This document shows positions 10,757-23,200 of a stretch of 64,000 bases of DNA, in pieces. The notes beneath the pieces are model-generated. The model saw only the letters and a program-made list of their open reading frames with translations. It was not told where the DNA came from and made no database searches. The position numbers and the translations under genes were made by a program. Source of the stretch: Hemicordylus capensis (lineage: Eukaryota; Chordata; Lepidosauria; Squamata; Cordylidae); the NCBI RefSeq assembly GCF_027244095.1, contig NC_069669.1, positions 22,037,501-22,101,500 on the forward strand, given 5' to 3'. Every line of letters starts with the position of its first letter. Position 1 is the stretch's first letter.

Positions 10757-13700
10757 AGACAGGAAAGTGATTAAATGAAGATCCATCCAATGGAACATAA
10801 GAACCTGTAATGTATATCCCGAGAGTAGATTCACAAGATCATTTTAATACTGTCGGGAAGAACATCATTTATTTCTCACTGTTTCATCCCGTGGCAACAG
10901 CCATGTAGGGATGGCATCCACATGAGCAATATCCCATATCCAATCACTATGCATTAGAACATCTCCAGGGATGAGACTGCAAAAGGCATGTTGACTGAGA
11001 ACACAGACACGCACCCCACCATTTTCACAAGTGTGGATGAGTGAGAAGGACCAAACCTGGACCCCAAAAATCTAGTTCAGTGACGGGGAATGAACTGAAA
11101 TCAGAATTCCCTGCCTGAGGGAAACGGATCCTTCAGGGCCCCACACTTATGGGTTTCATACAAACTCTTCAGACTCGCTTGTTCAGGCTAGCTTTTAACT
11201 AAGTTTTACTGGAATTGTCAATTTTATGATATTTCATTCCACTGTCTTTTCTTTCTGCATTTTCTTGCTTATAGAATGTGTTCCATGTTTTATTTCATTG
11301 TAAATCACTTTTTATAGATGTGTTTTAGAAAAGCATACATACATATGAAGCTGCCATATACTGAGTCAGACGATGGATCCACCTAGCTCAGTATTGTCTA
11401 CACTGACTGGCAGCAGCTTCTCCAAAGTTTCAGGCAGGGGTCCCACCCAGCCCTACCTGGAGATGCTGCCAGGGATTGAACCTGGGAGCTTCTGCATGCA
11501 AAGCAGATGCTTTGCTACTGAGCTACGGACCCCATTCAAGCAGCATATTAATGTTCTAAAGAAATGGCTTTACATTGTTTTAATTATTTTATTTGGTTTT
11601 GTGTGTTTTTATACTGATGTGATCCGCCTAGAGCCGTTTGGGTTTGGACAGTACAGAAATAAATACATAGGTATTTCTGCCCCTTGGACCAGTCCTGTTT
11701 TGTTTACTGAAAGATACAGGCATTTCATCTGAAATCACTCATTTCTTTCTGCAGGGCGAGCCAATCGGCTTGGATGGTCCCGGGGCAGGGGCAGGGGGAG
11801 GCCTGCTGGGTGCAAGAGACGGTGGTGATCAAACCTTCCCAAGGATGGACTTTCCAATTTTCTTCTCAAGCTCCAAAGCATTGAGCCTCTGAACTTCCAC
11901 CGCAACACAGGACGGTCTGTGAATGTGCACTCTGGCTGCGTTGTAGAGATTCCATCTCTCCACACTGACCTAGAACAGGGCGAACACATCGTGACTCGAG
12001 TCCGGAATGGAGAGAAGGAAAGGAAAGCAAAAGAAAAGCATGCCGTCCTGCCGACAGACATCACCATCCAGAACGGAAAGATCCCAGTCAAGCTATAGTA
12101 TTGTCAACCACCCACCCGCCCGCCCAGCTTCCCTTTATTGCAATAAGCAAATACTTGCACTGATGCACAATGAAAAAGGGAAAGGGAAAAAGGGAAAGAG
12201 AAAAAGGGAAAGGGAAGGGGAAAAGGAAAGGGAAAGGGGGAAAGGAAAGGGAAAGGGGAAAGGGAAGAGGAGCATGCAACTAGGGAAGAATCAAGCCCTT
12301 CACTCTCACAACCAGAATTTCCTGTCGCCTTAGGGCAGACTAGCCCCTGCCCCCCAACCACTTCCCAGAAACTCCTAGATGAGTGGACCAGAATTAGTGT
12401 CCCTGGAAAAGGCAGCCCCGTGCCAACACCTTTCCAGCAACAGAGAAGCTGCCCAAATAGTCAGTGCTAGGCCCACATGAACTTATAAGATGGCAAGGTC
12501 TCATCTGGAGTGAAACGTCCTGCTCTGGGTACTGCAAAGGACTGAGTGCGGAATAGAGGAAGCTGCCTTATACAGAGTCAGTCCGTTGGTCCATCTAGCT
12601 CAGTACTGTCTACACTGACTGGCAATGGCTCTCCAGGGTTTCAAGGGGTTTTTCCCCCAGCCCCGTCTGAAGTTGCTGCCAGGGAGTGAATCTGGGCTGG
12701 GACCTTCTGCATGCAAGCAGATACTCTACCACTGAGCTGCATCCCCGAACCCCGAGGGGCAATTCCTTCCAGCATTCACATGTAGCCCTCCGTCCAGATG
12801 CAAAGCATTTGAAATTCCAAAACACAGCTGTTTGCTCAGGCTTTTCGTTCTCAAGTTTTGACGTTGGCATTCTAAAGTTAGTTTTATCTGTATTTTAAAA
12901 CTGTTTTAATTGGTTTGATGTTTTAATTGCGGTTTGTGTTGAAAATGGTAAACCGCCCCGAGATGTATATACGGGGCGGTATAAATAGGTGCTAAATGAA
13001 TAATATAAAAACAAGCCTGCAGGAGCTCTTCCCAACCCCTAAGGGGAATATCTTACTGTGTTCAAACATGTAGTCTCCCATCTAAATGCAAACCAGGGCA
13101 GACCCTGCTTAGCCAAAGGAGCACATCCATGCTCGCTAGCAAGACCAGCTCTCCTCCCCTGCAGTCAACGTGGTTCCACCTGGTGGGGCAGGGGGAAAGG
13201 AGGCCATAGCACCAGCACACCTCCCTGGTTAGGATTCTCGGCAAGTTCAACACCATGATTTCATCACAGAGCAGGTCTCAGCTGCCGACTCGGAAAGCCA
13301 GGGAAGTGACAGGGCATCTCTTCCCAAGACAGGATGCAGCTCCCTTTATGACTTGCAATGCAGGCCATCGTGACCATCGTGCCTTTAAATGGAGGACCTT
13401 CACATATAATAGCCTAAAGCCACCACAGCTAAGCCAACTCACCACTTCCACGCCTGAACAATTTAAGCACATGCTTAAATAAAATGGGCGAGAGGAGTCT
13501 CAGTGCAGTTACATGCTTGACCCTTGGCATGGACAAGGGCCTTAAAGAACAGTATTGGAGGACAATTAAAACCATCTCTAACCACACGCTGCAGGGACCA
13601 GGCAAAGACAAGCCGGATAAATGCATGTGATTCTCTTTGCAGGCCTTGCCTAGTCTCAAGCGGCAACCTGGCAGTAACATTTATTAATATAATTCCAGGG

Positions 13701-16700
13701 AACATAGGAAGCTGCCACATACTGAGTCAGGCCATTGGTACAGCTAGTTTAATATTGCCTACACTGACTGGCAGCGGCTCTCCAAGGTCTCGGGCAGGAG
13801 ACTCTCCCAACCCTACCTGGAGATGCTGCCAGGGAGGGAATCTGGGACCTTCTGCATGCAAAGCAGATGCTCTTCCACTAAGCCAAGGCCCCATCCCCTA
13901 AGGGGAAGATCTTGCAGTGCTCAGATGTAGTCTCCCATCCAAATGCAAACCAAGGCAGACTCTGCTTAGCAAAGAGGACAATTCATGCTCATTATGGTAT
14001 ATAAATATTTGTCGTATCTGTATACTACAAGACCAGCTTTCCCCTCTGGCTATATCAGTAGATGGGGACTTCCAGGCTAGAATAATTTGCCTTGCCAGTA
14101 TCTATCATCAGTTATTTAAGATTGTTTACAATTCCCTTGACACCTATAGAAAATATGAATCTGTGGTAGAAATACTGTTTTGAGGCCAAGATGCAAAAGC
14201 TAGTTTGCTGGTATAAAGCATCTTGATGATACAGAAGTCTGCAGTCAATGAACACTTGGAGAATCTGCGTGTTCACCTTCTTCCTAGTTCAGAATTTAGT
14301 GCTTGTTTTCTTACGTCAAAAATCGCAAATAAAGATGAATGAATGTCTGGGAAAAGTTACATTTCAAACACGACAAATATGGAAGCCCACACTTTTGCTT
14401 TACGGGCAGAAAGAGAAGCAGTTCTGAGACATTTCTGTGATCACTGAGATCTGGTGGTGTGTTTTTTAAACAGAGAAAGCTACCTACACAGACAGACAGA
14501 CAAAAGCAGAAGAGACTGAAAAGCTAGTAGTCGAGAGAAAAGAGAGCCAGAATCGAGCTGTAAGTGAGCAGGTCATGCAGAATCACCAGTTTGCTCCGAG
14601 GACTGGTTTTAGTGGCCACAAAGGGTTTATTTACAACAGTAGTACTCTAATTGGAAAAAATGAGAAGAATTAGAAAAGTTGAGGAAAATAGATGGAAGTC
14701 ATGTCAAAAGTGAGCAACTCAAAGAAAAAGAAACATTAACTGCTTGTAAAAGGATGTGAGCAATACAGATGGAATTTAAGGAGCAAACCAGAACGGCCAA
14801 CAATTGTCTGCAGAAATTCCAGCTCTATTTACCCTTGCTGAGCTGCCCAGACTGTCTTCATCTGATTCGTGTCTTCGGTTGTCATTGGAATGGCCCTACA
14901 TTAAAAAAAAAAAGTGCACAATTTAGCTATCCTTTGCTGGACCAATGGAACGCTGTGTGTCTTGCTCCCAAACATTTATTTTGCTAAAGCACTGACAGAC
15001 TTGTGAACAGAAATGTGTTTCTTCCACTGTGGCGCAAGACTAGTATTTCAGATGACAAAAGCAGGGGAAATGTGAAGAGATTAGTTCTCATGCACAGAGC
15101 TGCAAGCTGTCACTTGCCTGCTCACCTAGGGGGATCAGAATTTGCTTCCAGTAGCACAGAGACGAGAGTCTGCCCCTCTTTGCCCCGTGAGCAATGCTAC
15201 GGTGCTGCTCCCGCTCTCGGCCAGAGAGCTGTGTTGCCATTCTCCTGCTCCCTCTCCCGGTTTCTTTCCTGACCTTGGCATGAAATGAGATGGGCACCTG
15301 TCACTGCAGAGTCCTTCTGGTCAGGGCAGGCATGGCCCGACACCACCGTGTCCTTCCTTCTAAGGCCCCGGGGCAGCTCCCATCAATTCTACTTGCGGCT
15401 GCCTGACTAATGGTTGACTGAGCCTGTGCTAAACGTTGGCCAAGGCTGAATACTCTGCCCAGGATTCCCCCGGCTCCACGTGGATGGAGGTGACCGTGCC
15501 CCCCACGCACGGCAGCACTTTGCCCGGCACCGAATGGCTCCTTGAAGGGAAATGGAGCCCTCTTGAACCCCTGCACCCTCTCGGAAGGCACGCACAGAAC
15601 GCGGGGAAGCGTTGCCCTTCGCAGGGCGTTCCTCCTCGGGCTCAGAAGAGTGGGCTCCTCCATCTCTCTCAAAGGGCTCTCCCCACACTGAGAAAGGGGC
15701 AGGACTGTGTGGAGGTCCGCACAGTGGGAAATGGCTCTCCCGCCGAAGACTGGTTTTGCCCCAAGGGGCCCCTGCCCGCTTGAAAAAGAGCAAAGAGCCC
15801 TGCACAACACTGCGGAGGCTGCCAGGCAGGCTGTCGCTCTCTGCGCGAGAGAGAAACTGGGAGACGAGGCGGTGGTTATTCTCTACTCCTTCCGCTCACG
15901 ATTCAGAGGAAGAGGGTTTAAAACAAACGGCAAACTCGACGCATGCATTGCAAGAGGACAAAACTGGGGAAGGCCTTCTTAAGTCTGGAATAAAAGGGCT
16001 CACCCTTTCTCGGTGATCCCCATCTTCCAGTTCACTCCTCTTTTCACTGGGGTAGCCACTGTCCCCTCCATTTTCAGAGTCCTAGAGGAAAGAAAGGGGA
16101 GAAAAGACACAACTTTCCTTTACCTCTCCATTTGCAGAAGAGGCGTTGCTATGTCTGTTTTACAGACAAACCATATATCCTCCCGGGACAGTTACATCAC
16201 ACCCTGGCACTCTGGTTTTTCCAACCCTCCCACAATTATAGGCCTGGGTTTGGGCCACAAAAATGGCCCAACAATGGGAGTTGTAGTCCAACAGCATCTG
16301 GGGACCCAAGTTCAAGAACCTTTAGGTCAAAGGGTTCAGCCTCCTGGAAGAGAACCTTAGGGTCGAAGCTCAACAGGATGGCACAAGTTCTGGGTGTTTC
16401 AATGCAGAACTGGTCTAATCACAGAGAAAGGGTGGTGTGACTAGGACAAAATCCTAATATGACACATATATATATATACTACTTTTCAACAAAAGTTCCC
16501 AAAGCGGTTTACATAGATATAAATAAAAATGGCTGCCTGTCCCCAAAGGGCTCATGGTCTAAAAAAAGGAACATAAGGTATACACCAGCAACAGCCACTG
16601 GAGGGATGCTGTGCTGGGGATGGAGAGGACCAGTTGGTCCCCCCCCCCCGCTAAATATGAACAGAATCATCACTTTTAAAAGATGTTTCTTTGCTCAGTT

Positions 16701-17212
16701 TAGCAGGAGCATTTGGCCAGAAGGGCTTTTGGAACACAAGCCACAAGGAAGACGATGGTCCTACACTCCTCACCAGGATGCCACCAGGAAAGAGAGGTTT
16801 TCCTCTCTATCTTGCAATATTAGAACCTGGGGTCACCCACTGAAATGAAACACTGGGAGATTCAAGACAGACAGACAGGAGGTGCTTCTTTACACAACGT
16901 TAAACTATGGAATTTGCTGGTGGCGGATGTGGTAATGGCCACCAATCTAGATGTTTTTTAAAAGGTTAGACAAACTCATGGAGGACAGGACTATCCGTGG
17001 CAAGCCCCTGAACACCAGCAGCTAGCGGGCACCAAGGGAGTGGGCTGATGCCTCTTTCCCCTGCTTGTGGGCTTCCGGAGTACACTGGGTTGGGTTGGTG
17101 TGTGACGTAGGATGCTGGACGGGACGGGCCGTGGCCTGAACATCAGCCAACGGTTCTGATGCTCCAACCCTGCTCTCCTCTTTCTTGGAGACTTGGGCAG
17201 TTTGGGGTTTCA

Positions 17213-17253
<41 letters not shown>

Positions 17254-20200
17254 CTGCTGCCACCACATCGAGTTAGAACCTTCGCGAAGCACTTACCCTT
17301 TGGTTGTCGAGGCCCTCGTGATCTTTGTGGACCAAGTTGTCCACTTCATTGAACACAGGCCAGTCTAGGAGAAAATGGGCAAAGCTGGGTTTAGCTGGGA
17401 ACAGACTCCAACCGCCCAGAAGAAAACCAGTTCACTGCCCTAAGAGGATTTCCATGAACTTCAGCCTGTCTAATATCTCTGTGATGAATCAGGATGATGC
17501 CACTTTCTCATTCATTTTCCCCTGTCTTTATCAGATGAAAGTGATTCCCACACTCGTTACACCTCCTCAGCACTATCATCGGGTTTGTGATTTGCAAACC
17601 GGTTGGACCAGAATACAAACAGAATTGGAACAGAAGCCTCTGGAAACTTCTGCTGTGCAGCATCGATAGAAATTAGTGGGATGGGCACAAGAGCTGGTTT
17701 CTCCTTTCGATTCAAATTGCAGGAACTGCCAGTGGCTAGTCCTTTTTCCCTTTGGCTTCCCTCCTGTATCAAGCTTTGCCCTCCCCAATCAATGTTGTCC
17801 TGTCCATCTTACTGGAGAGCCAATTCATATGAGGCGGGTTCTCCTCAAGAACTCAGCTGCTTCACCCCAGCCGCCCCCCCATCAGAGCAATTAAGTCAAT
17901 GGCCTTGTTAAGACGCCATGAAGTACTATGGCTTAAGGCCCATCTCCTATCCTAGCTCACTGGTCTTCATTGCATGGCCTGCAGGCCAATGGCGGCCCAT
18001 GCACCTCTAATCCCCTTGGCCACTGCGCTCCCTCTTGCTCCCCTCCTCGGGCTCTCCCTGCCCCCACCACACTCTCCTTCCCCCCCGCCATCTTGCTCCC
18101 CACCTCCTGCTCTCCCTGCCCACACCCACACTCCCTCTCTCCCGCCCCACCACTCCACACACCACACCAGTGTGCTCTCTCGCTCTCTCTCCCCATCTTG
18201 CTCCTCTCCTCCTGCTCTTCTTGCCTCTGCCCGTGTGGGTTCTTGCTCTCTCTTCCACCCCGTCACCGTGGCCACTGCACTCACACCGGCTCTCTCTCCC
18301 TCTCCCCGTGTGTGCCGTCTCTCAGTCCCACGGCCACTGTCTTCATACTCTCCCCCCACCACTTCACGGAAGGAGCTCACTTGGCGGCTGCACCTCCCCT
18401 ACTAAAAATGGGCCTCTGTCCAAGCTTGTTTTCATAGTCTGCTTAGAACAAACCAGGTTACAGACACCAGAGCAAACTGTGGCTTGTTGTAAAACATGGC
18501 TGAAAGCAGAAACTGCCCTCCCCTCATTCATGAAGAGGAAGGGAGAGGGCACACACCCAAGGGCTCAAAGAGGTTGCATGGAGCCAGGATGAAGCCAGGA
18601 TTCCGTGTGTCGTCCGAATGGGGCCAATGGCAGCTAGTAGAGCCACAAGAACCTATCAGAGTAGATAAGCCAACATTGCGGGAAGGTAGGAAGGGGGCAG
18701 GAAGAGAGGTCAAAGAGGAAATGGCAAAGAAATGTTTTCTCCTGACAGGCCTCTAGCTAGTAGGTTCTACAGAAGGGAAGATGACAAACTACTTACGAGG
18801 ACTGTCAATTTTTTGGCTGTGGGGTGTTGCTGAAGATGGAGAGTTGGGTAGCGAGTCAAAGGGCACGTCGCTCATGCTTTCATCGCCAGAGTTTTCAGAC
18901 AAACGGAACAGCAGGGGAGGGCGGCTGCCAGAGATCGTCCTCACACGGCTGCTGCCACATTTCTCTTCCGTGCCCCGCACCATCGTCTTAGCAGATTCCT
19001 TGGCAAAGGAACACGCAGCACATCAGCGCTCGGGCTCTCAAGGTTTCCCTTCCCTCTCTGTGAAGGCCTGTGCTCTGATCCCGTGACGTCATCCAGACAT
19101 GGATGCTGTGATGGGGTATGGAGCAGACGGGGCAGGAGCTCAGTGGTGGGACACTGGCTTTGCACAGAAACGCCAGTCCCAGGTTCAGCTCTAGGAACCT
19201 CCAGGTAGGGCTAAAAAAAGGACCCCTGTCTGAAGTCTGGGGAGCCACTGCCAGCCAGTGTAGACAACACTGGGCTAATTATTGGATGGGGGCCCCATCC
19301 CTCGAGGGGAATATCTTACAGTGCTCACACAGGTCTCCCATTCAAATGCAAACCCGGGCAGACCCAGCTTAGCAATGGGGACAATTCATGCTTGCTTCCA
19401 CAAGACCAGTTCTCCTCCCTAATAGAAACCATGATGTAATACTTTGAATATGGAACGTTATTAAATTCAAGTTCAGTCCAATTATCGGAATATTTAGAAC
19501 CCCATGGATTTATTTATTACATTTCTATTCTGCTCTTCCTCCAAGGAGCCCAGAGTGGTGTACATACTTATGTTTGCCCTCCCAAGAACCCCGTGAGTCA
19601 GATTAGGCTGAGAGATACATGACTGGCCCAGAGTCACCCCGTGAGTTTCATGGCTGAATGTTGTGAATATTTCCACTTTGGTTTTTGTACTGGTCTATTA
19701 GAAACAAGATCCAGTTTCCATAATACACCCAATTATCCAATTAAATGCCCAAATGATTACTGAGATACTCTCTGGGTTCAGACTTAAGAGAAAACCCATG
19801 GTTCCCCATGATGACAACAAGAACAAGTTTCCTGCTACATTTGAACCCGTCCAATGTATCTGAAGCATTTTGTCCCATGAACGGGACATCAACAAGTGTC
19901 CCTTCCAGCTCCAGGAGCTGAGAGCACTCCCTATTTTCAATCGTGTGCAAATTAAAGGGAAGTGATCATGTGGGAGGTGGGCCGGGCACAGGCGCCAAGG
20001 GCATCATCCTAACCCAGCACTTGTACCCAGCATGTAAGTAGGAGCAAACACCGTCAGAATCCTCACCCATGTCCCACACTATCATGTTCCCCTCCTCTAA
20101 CCTAGCTTTTAACACACACACACACACAACTGAAAATCAGGTGGGTAGAAGAACAGGTAGTCGTGAGAACAGCCTTTATGTATAAGGCTTAAAATGTCTA

Positions 20201-23200
20201 TTAGTTTACTGTAAAGGTTTTTCTCCCACTCTGAAGGGCTTCATTTCAAATCCCTGTCCACTGCAAATTAGGAAGTCATTTGCAAGAAGAGAGGAACCAG
20301 ACTTCTTGTTCCAGGCCTTTTGCAGAACACACTTACCAGCAGCTTGTTACTTCGAAATAAGGCATCTTTCTCCTTGGAGAAGAGATCAAAAGGCGTCAGT
20401 CCCATGCTTTTGCAAATCTTGTTGCAGGAGTGGGAATGAAAGAACAACGCCATCCCCCGCACACCTGAGGATATCAAAAGAAGCCTGTGAAGAAACAGTT
20501 CCAGGGTGCAAAGCCCTCAATCCTCCACAGAACACCGTGCAGACATTATACATGCTAACTGTTGGTTTTTTGAGGCTTCTTTAGACTTTCAAATCTGGAG
20601 TCACATGCGTTGGACCGATTCAGATAGAAAGACAAATAACAGTTTGTTGTTACATGAGTGTGCCAGCCTGATGCTCTCTCCTCCCTTCATGTGCAGAGGG
20701 AAGAAATGTAAAGATTCACTTAACCAACCAAGATTCTATGAAGGCAACTATATGAGATTATATTTCTATAGGCAACAATAGAAATATGTGCAACTATGTC
20801 ACAGGATGACAGACGTCAATAACCCCAAAGGGAAAAAACCAACAACTCTAACTAATTGTTTATAAGCTGGCCATGAACCGTAACAAATTTGATTTGATAC
20901 CCCAAGTAAATGTCCAACAAATGCAACAAATAAACAAGCTGTAAGACTCTACTTCCACTGTCTTTACTGGATACATTCTTGTGACTAGGCAGGTAATTTA
21001 AATGGACGGAATGCCAAGAGAGACGAATTCATTTGCGCACCAAGCTTTCCGAGTGGAATGGGAAGAATGGAAGAACATCTGGCAGGTCTCACCTAGGTTG
21101 CCATCCCCAAAGTCTGCGCCACTCTCTGTGTGGACTTGAGGGTCTGTGTAGAGATCTCCAACTCCTTGGATGTCGACCACAATCAGCTGGTGTCCAGAGC
21201 GTTCAAACGTGAAATGGCTAAAGGCCTGCAGGCAATTGGAAGCTTTGTCAGCCAAGGGAGAGGAGAGCCATGGTCTGCTTCAGATGTTACAGTTACCCCC
21301 AGGAAACAGCAGCTTGGAGAGGTAGAGCCGGCCACAAAATGGCAGCCTGGGAAGCCGGAGCCCGTCACAAAATGGCAGCTTGTACCAAAGTGTACATTGG
21401 CAGAATATGGGACTTTCACAGCAAAACCCTGCGATTCCAGCAGAATTTTGCTGCAAGACAGGAAGGGAAGCCAGGGAGGCTGTTTTGTGGGGGATGAACC
21501 AGAGATAAATTTGTAGGAGGGAAAATAAAAGCAACCCTGAGCACTCAAAGGGAAACAAAATGTTAGGTGATAATGCCGCCACTGAAGAAGCCAGTCAGAC
21601 TTTTAGTACTGGCTGGAAGGGGGAAGGGTGGAAAAAAGAGACCAAATCCCTCAAGAGCAACTTCAGAAGCACCCAGAAGCTATCAGTGGCTTCCCGGGCT
21701 ACGTAACGGTGGCCCCTGCACTTGTCAATCTGGTTGCCAACCTTGTGCAGTGGGGAAGTCTCACCTGCGGGGTGAGGCGAATGTTGTCATCTCGTACAAA
21801 TCCCGAGTTCGAGTTGTACTTGATGTATTTGCCCTCGATGTAATGTTCCAAGTGAAAGAGGGGTTTGCCGGGCCGGTTCTTCATTTCGAGAATGCAGGTC
21901 TGGACGATGTCCACCTGCGAGAGAAGTAGAGTTAAAGATCGGGCAAAATGGAGTGAAAAGGCATTGGAATCGCTGACTGGACAACACCCTCATTCTTAAA
22001 ACCGCACAACACTGCATTTTATTAAAGCTACTCTCTCTCTGTCTAGGTTCTGGATACTCTGCATGGATTACCACAAAATTTCTGGTAATCTGGTAAATTC
22101 AGGCTGGCTTCAGTAGGGATCGTGGAGGAGAGGTTTTGGTGGATGGTGGCCCTTGATTTTAGCTCTCATCCTCTACCCCCAGGCGGGGGGTAGAGGCCCC
22201 AGTGACATACCAGCCTTGTAGCCAATCAAGACACAAAAGGCTGGTCTTCATGACCAGATGCTGGGCTGAAGAAGCGACCAAGGGCAGCGACCAGACCACC
22301 TTGTGGCCCCAGCACTGTACTGAGGGCGGAGGGGAAGCACCTTCCGTGCCGTCCGACCCAGGTCACAGCTGGCACACAACCACGTCCCCTTCCCCCTCCC
22401 TCGATTTTTGCCGTTCCTCAGGAGTGTGCATGGGGGCTTGGAGCCAGGCTGGAGGGCTCCTACTCCTTAGCTTTGGGTCGTGAGAACCAGCCTCTACGAA
22501 CTCAATGGAAGGCACAGCTTCCCGTCCTCTTCAAGCAACATTTTTGCAGTTCAGCAGCTGATTCGCCCCGTTTAGCAACACACAAACCAGCCTAAGGGCT
22601 TTGCGGAGCACAATCACAGCACGCCGTCCTTTTGCTGGCATCTAGCTCCCATTAAAAGACAAGTGAAATGTTCAGAGCTTGAGCTGTAGCAATCAACTGG
22701 CATTCACCCGAACAGGCTCTGCAGAACGGCATCCCACTCAAGTGGCCTTAAGGACTCACGGGAGTGTTGTTAACCTCCCTCTCCCACTCCCAGGGTGGCT
22801 GCTCTGCTCGTTAGCGTGAAAAGGGTTACCTGTTTGGGGGGCTTGTGCCGGTTATATTCCTGCCCCCACAGCTTGGCCTCCATCTGGAGCCGCACGTCCT
22901 CAAAGTAGACGTCTCTGTTTACGGTCTCTATGTAACGCTTGGCCACGTAGTTAAAGGCACCTTTCCAGTTCTGGGTGTGCAGAAAATTGGACAGCTTTTT
23001 CCTACATAATGCGGGGGGCGGGGGAGATAAAAAGGACACAGACATTGGACTCAATGCCCTCTATTAGCATGATGGCACGGAAATGCTCCCAACGACTTTA
23101 TGTGCAGCTCCCTGACTAATGGTTTATTAGGCCTGTGCGAAGCCTCGTTTTTAATTGTAATAATTTGTTTTATATTGTTTTTATCATGTTTTATGTATTT

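Noticed and set aside
15301-15810. 169-codon minus-strand frame
   Set aside because: It falls in the unclassified repeat shared with 7098 and 56700, has no recognisable domain and lies within an EEF2K intron.
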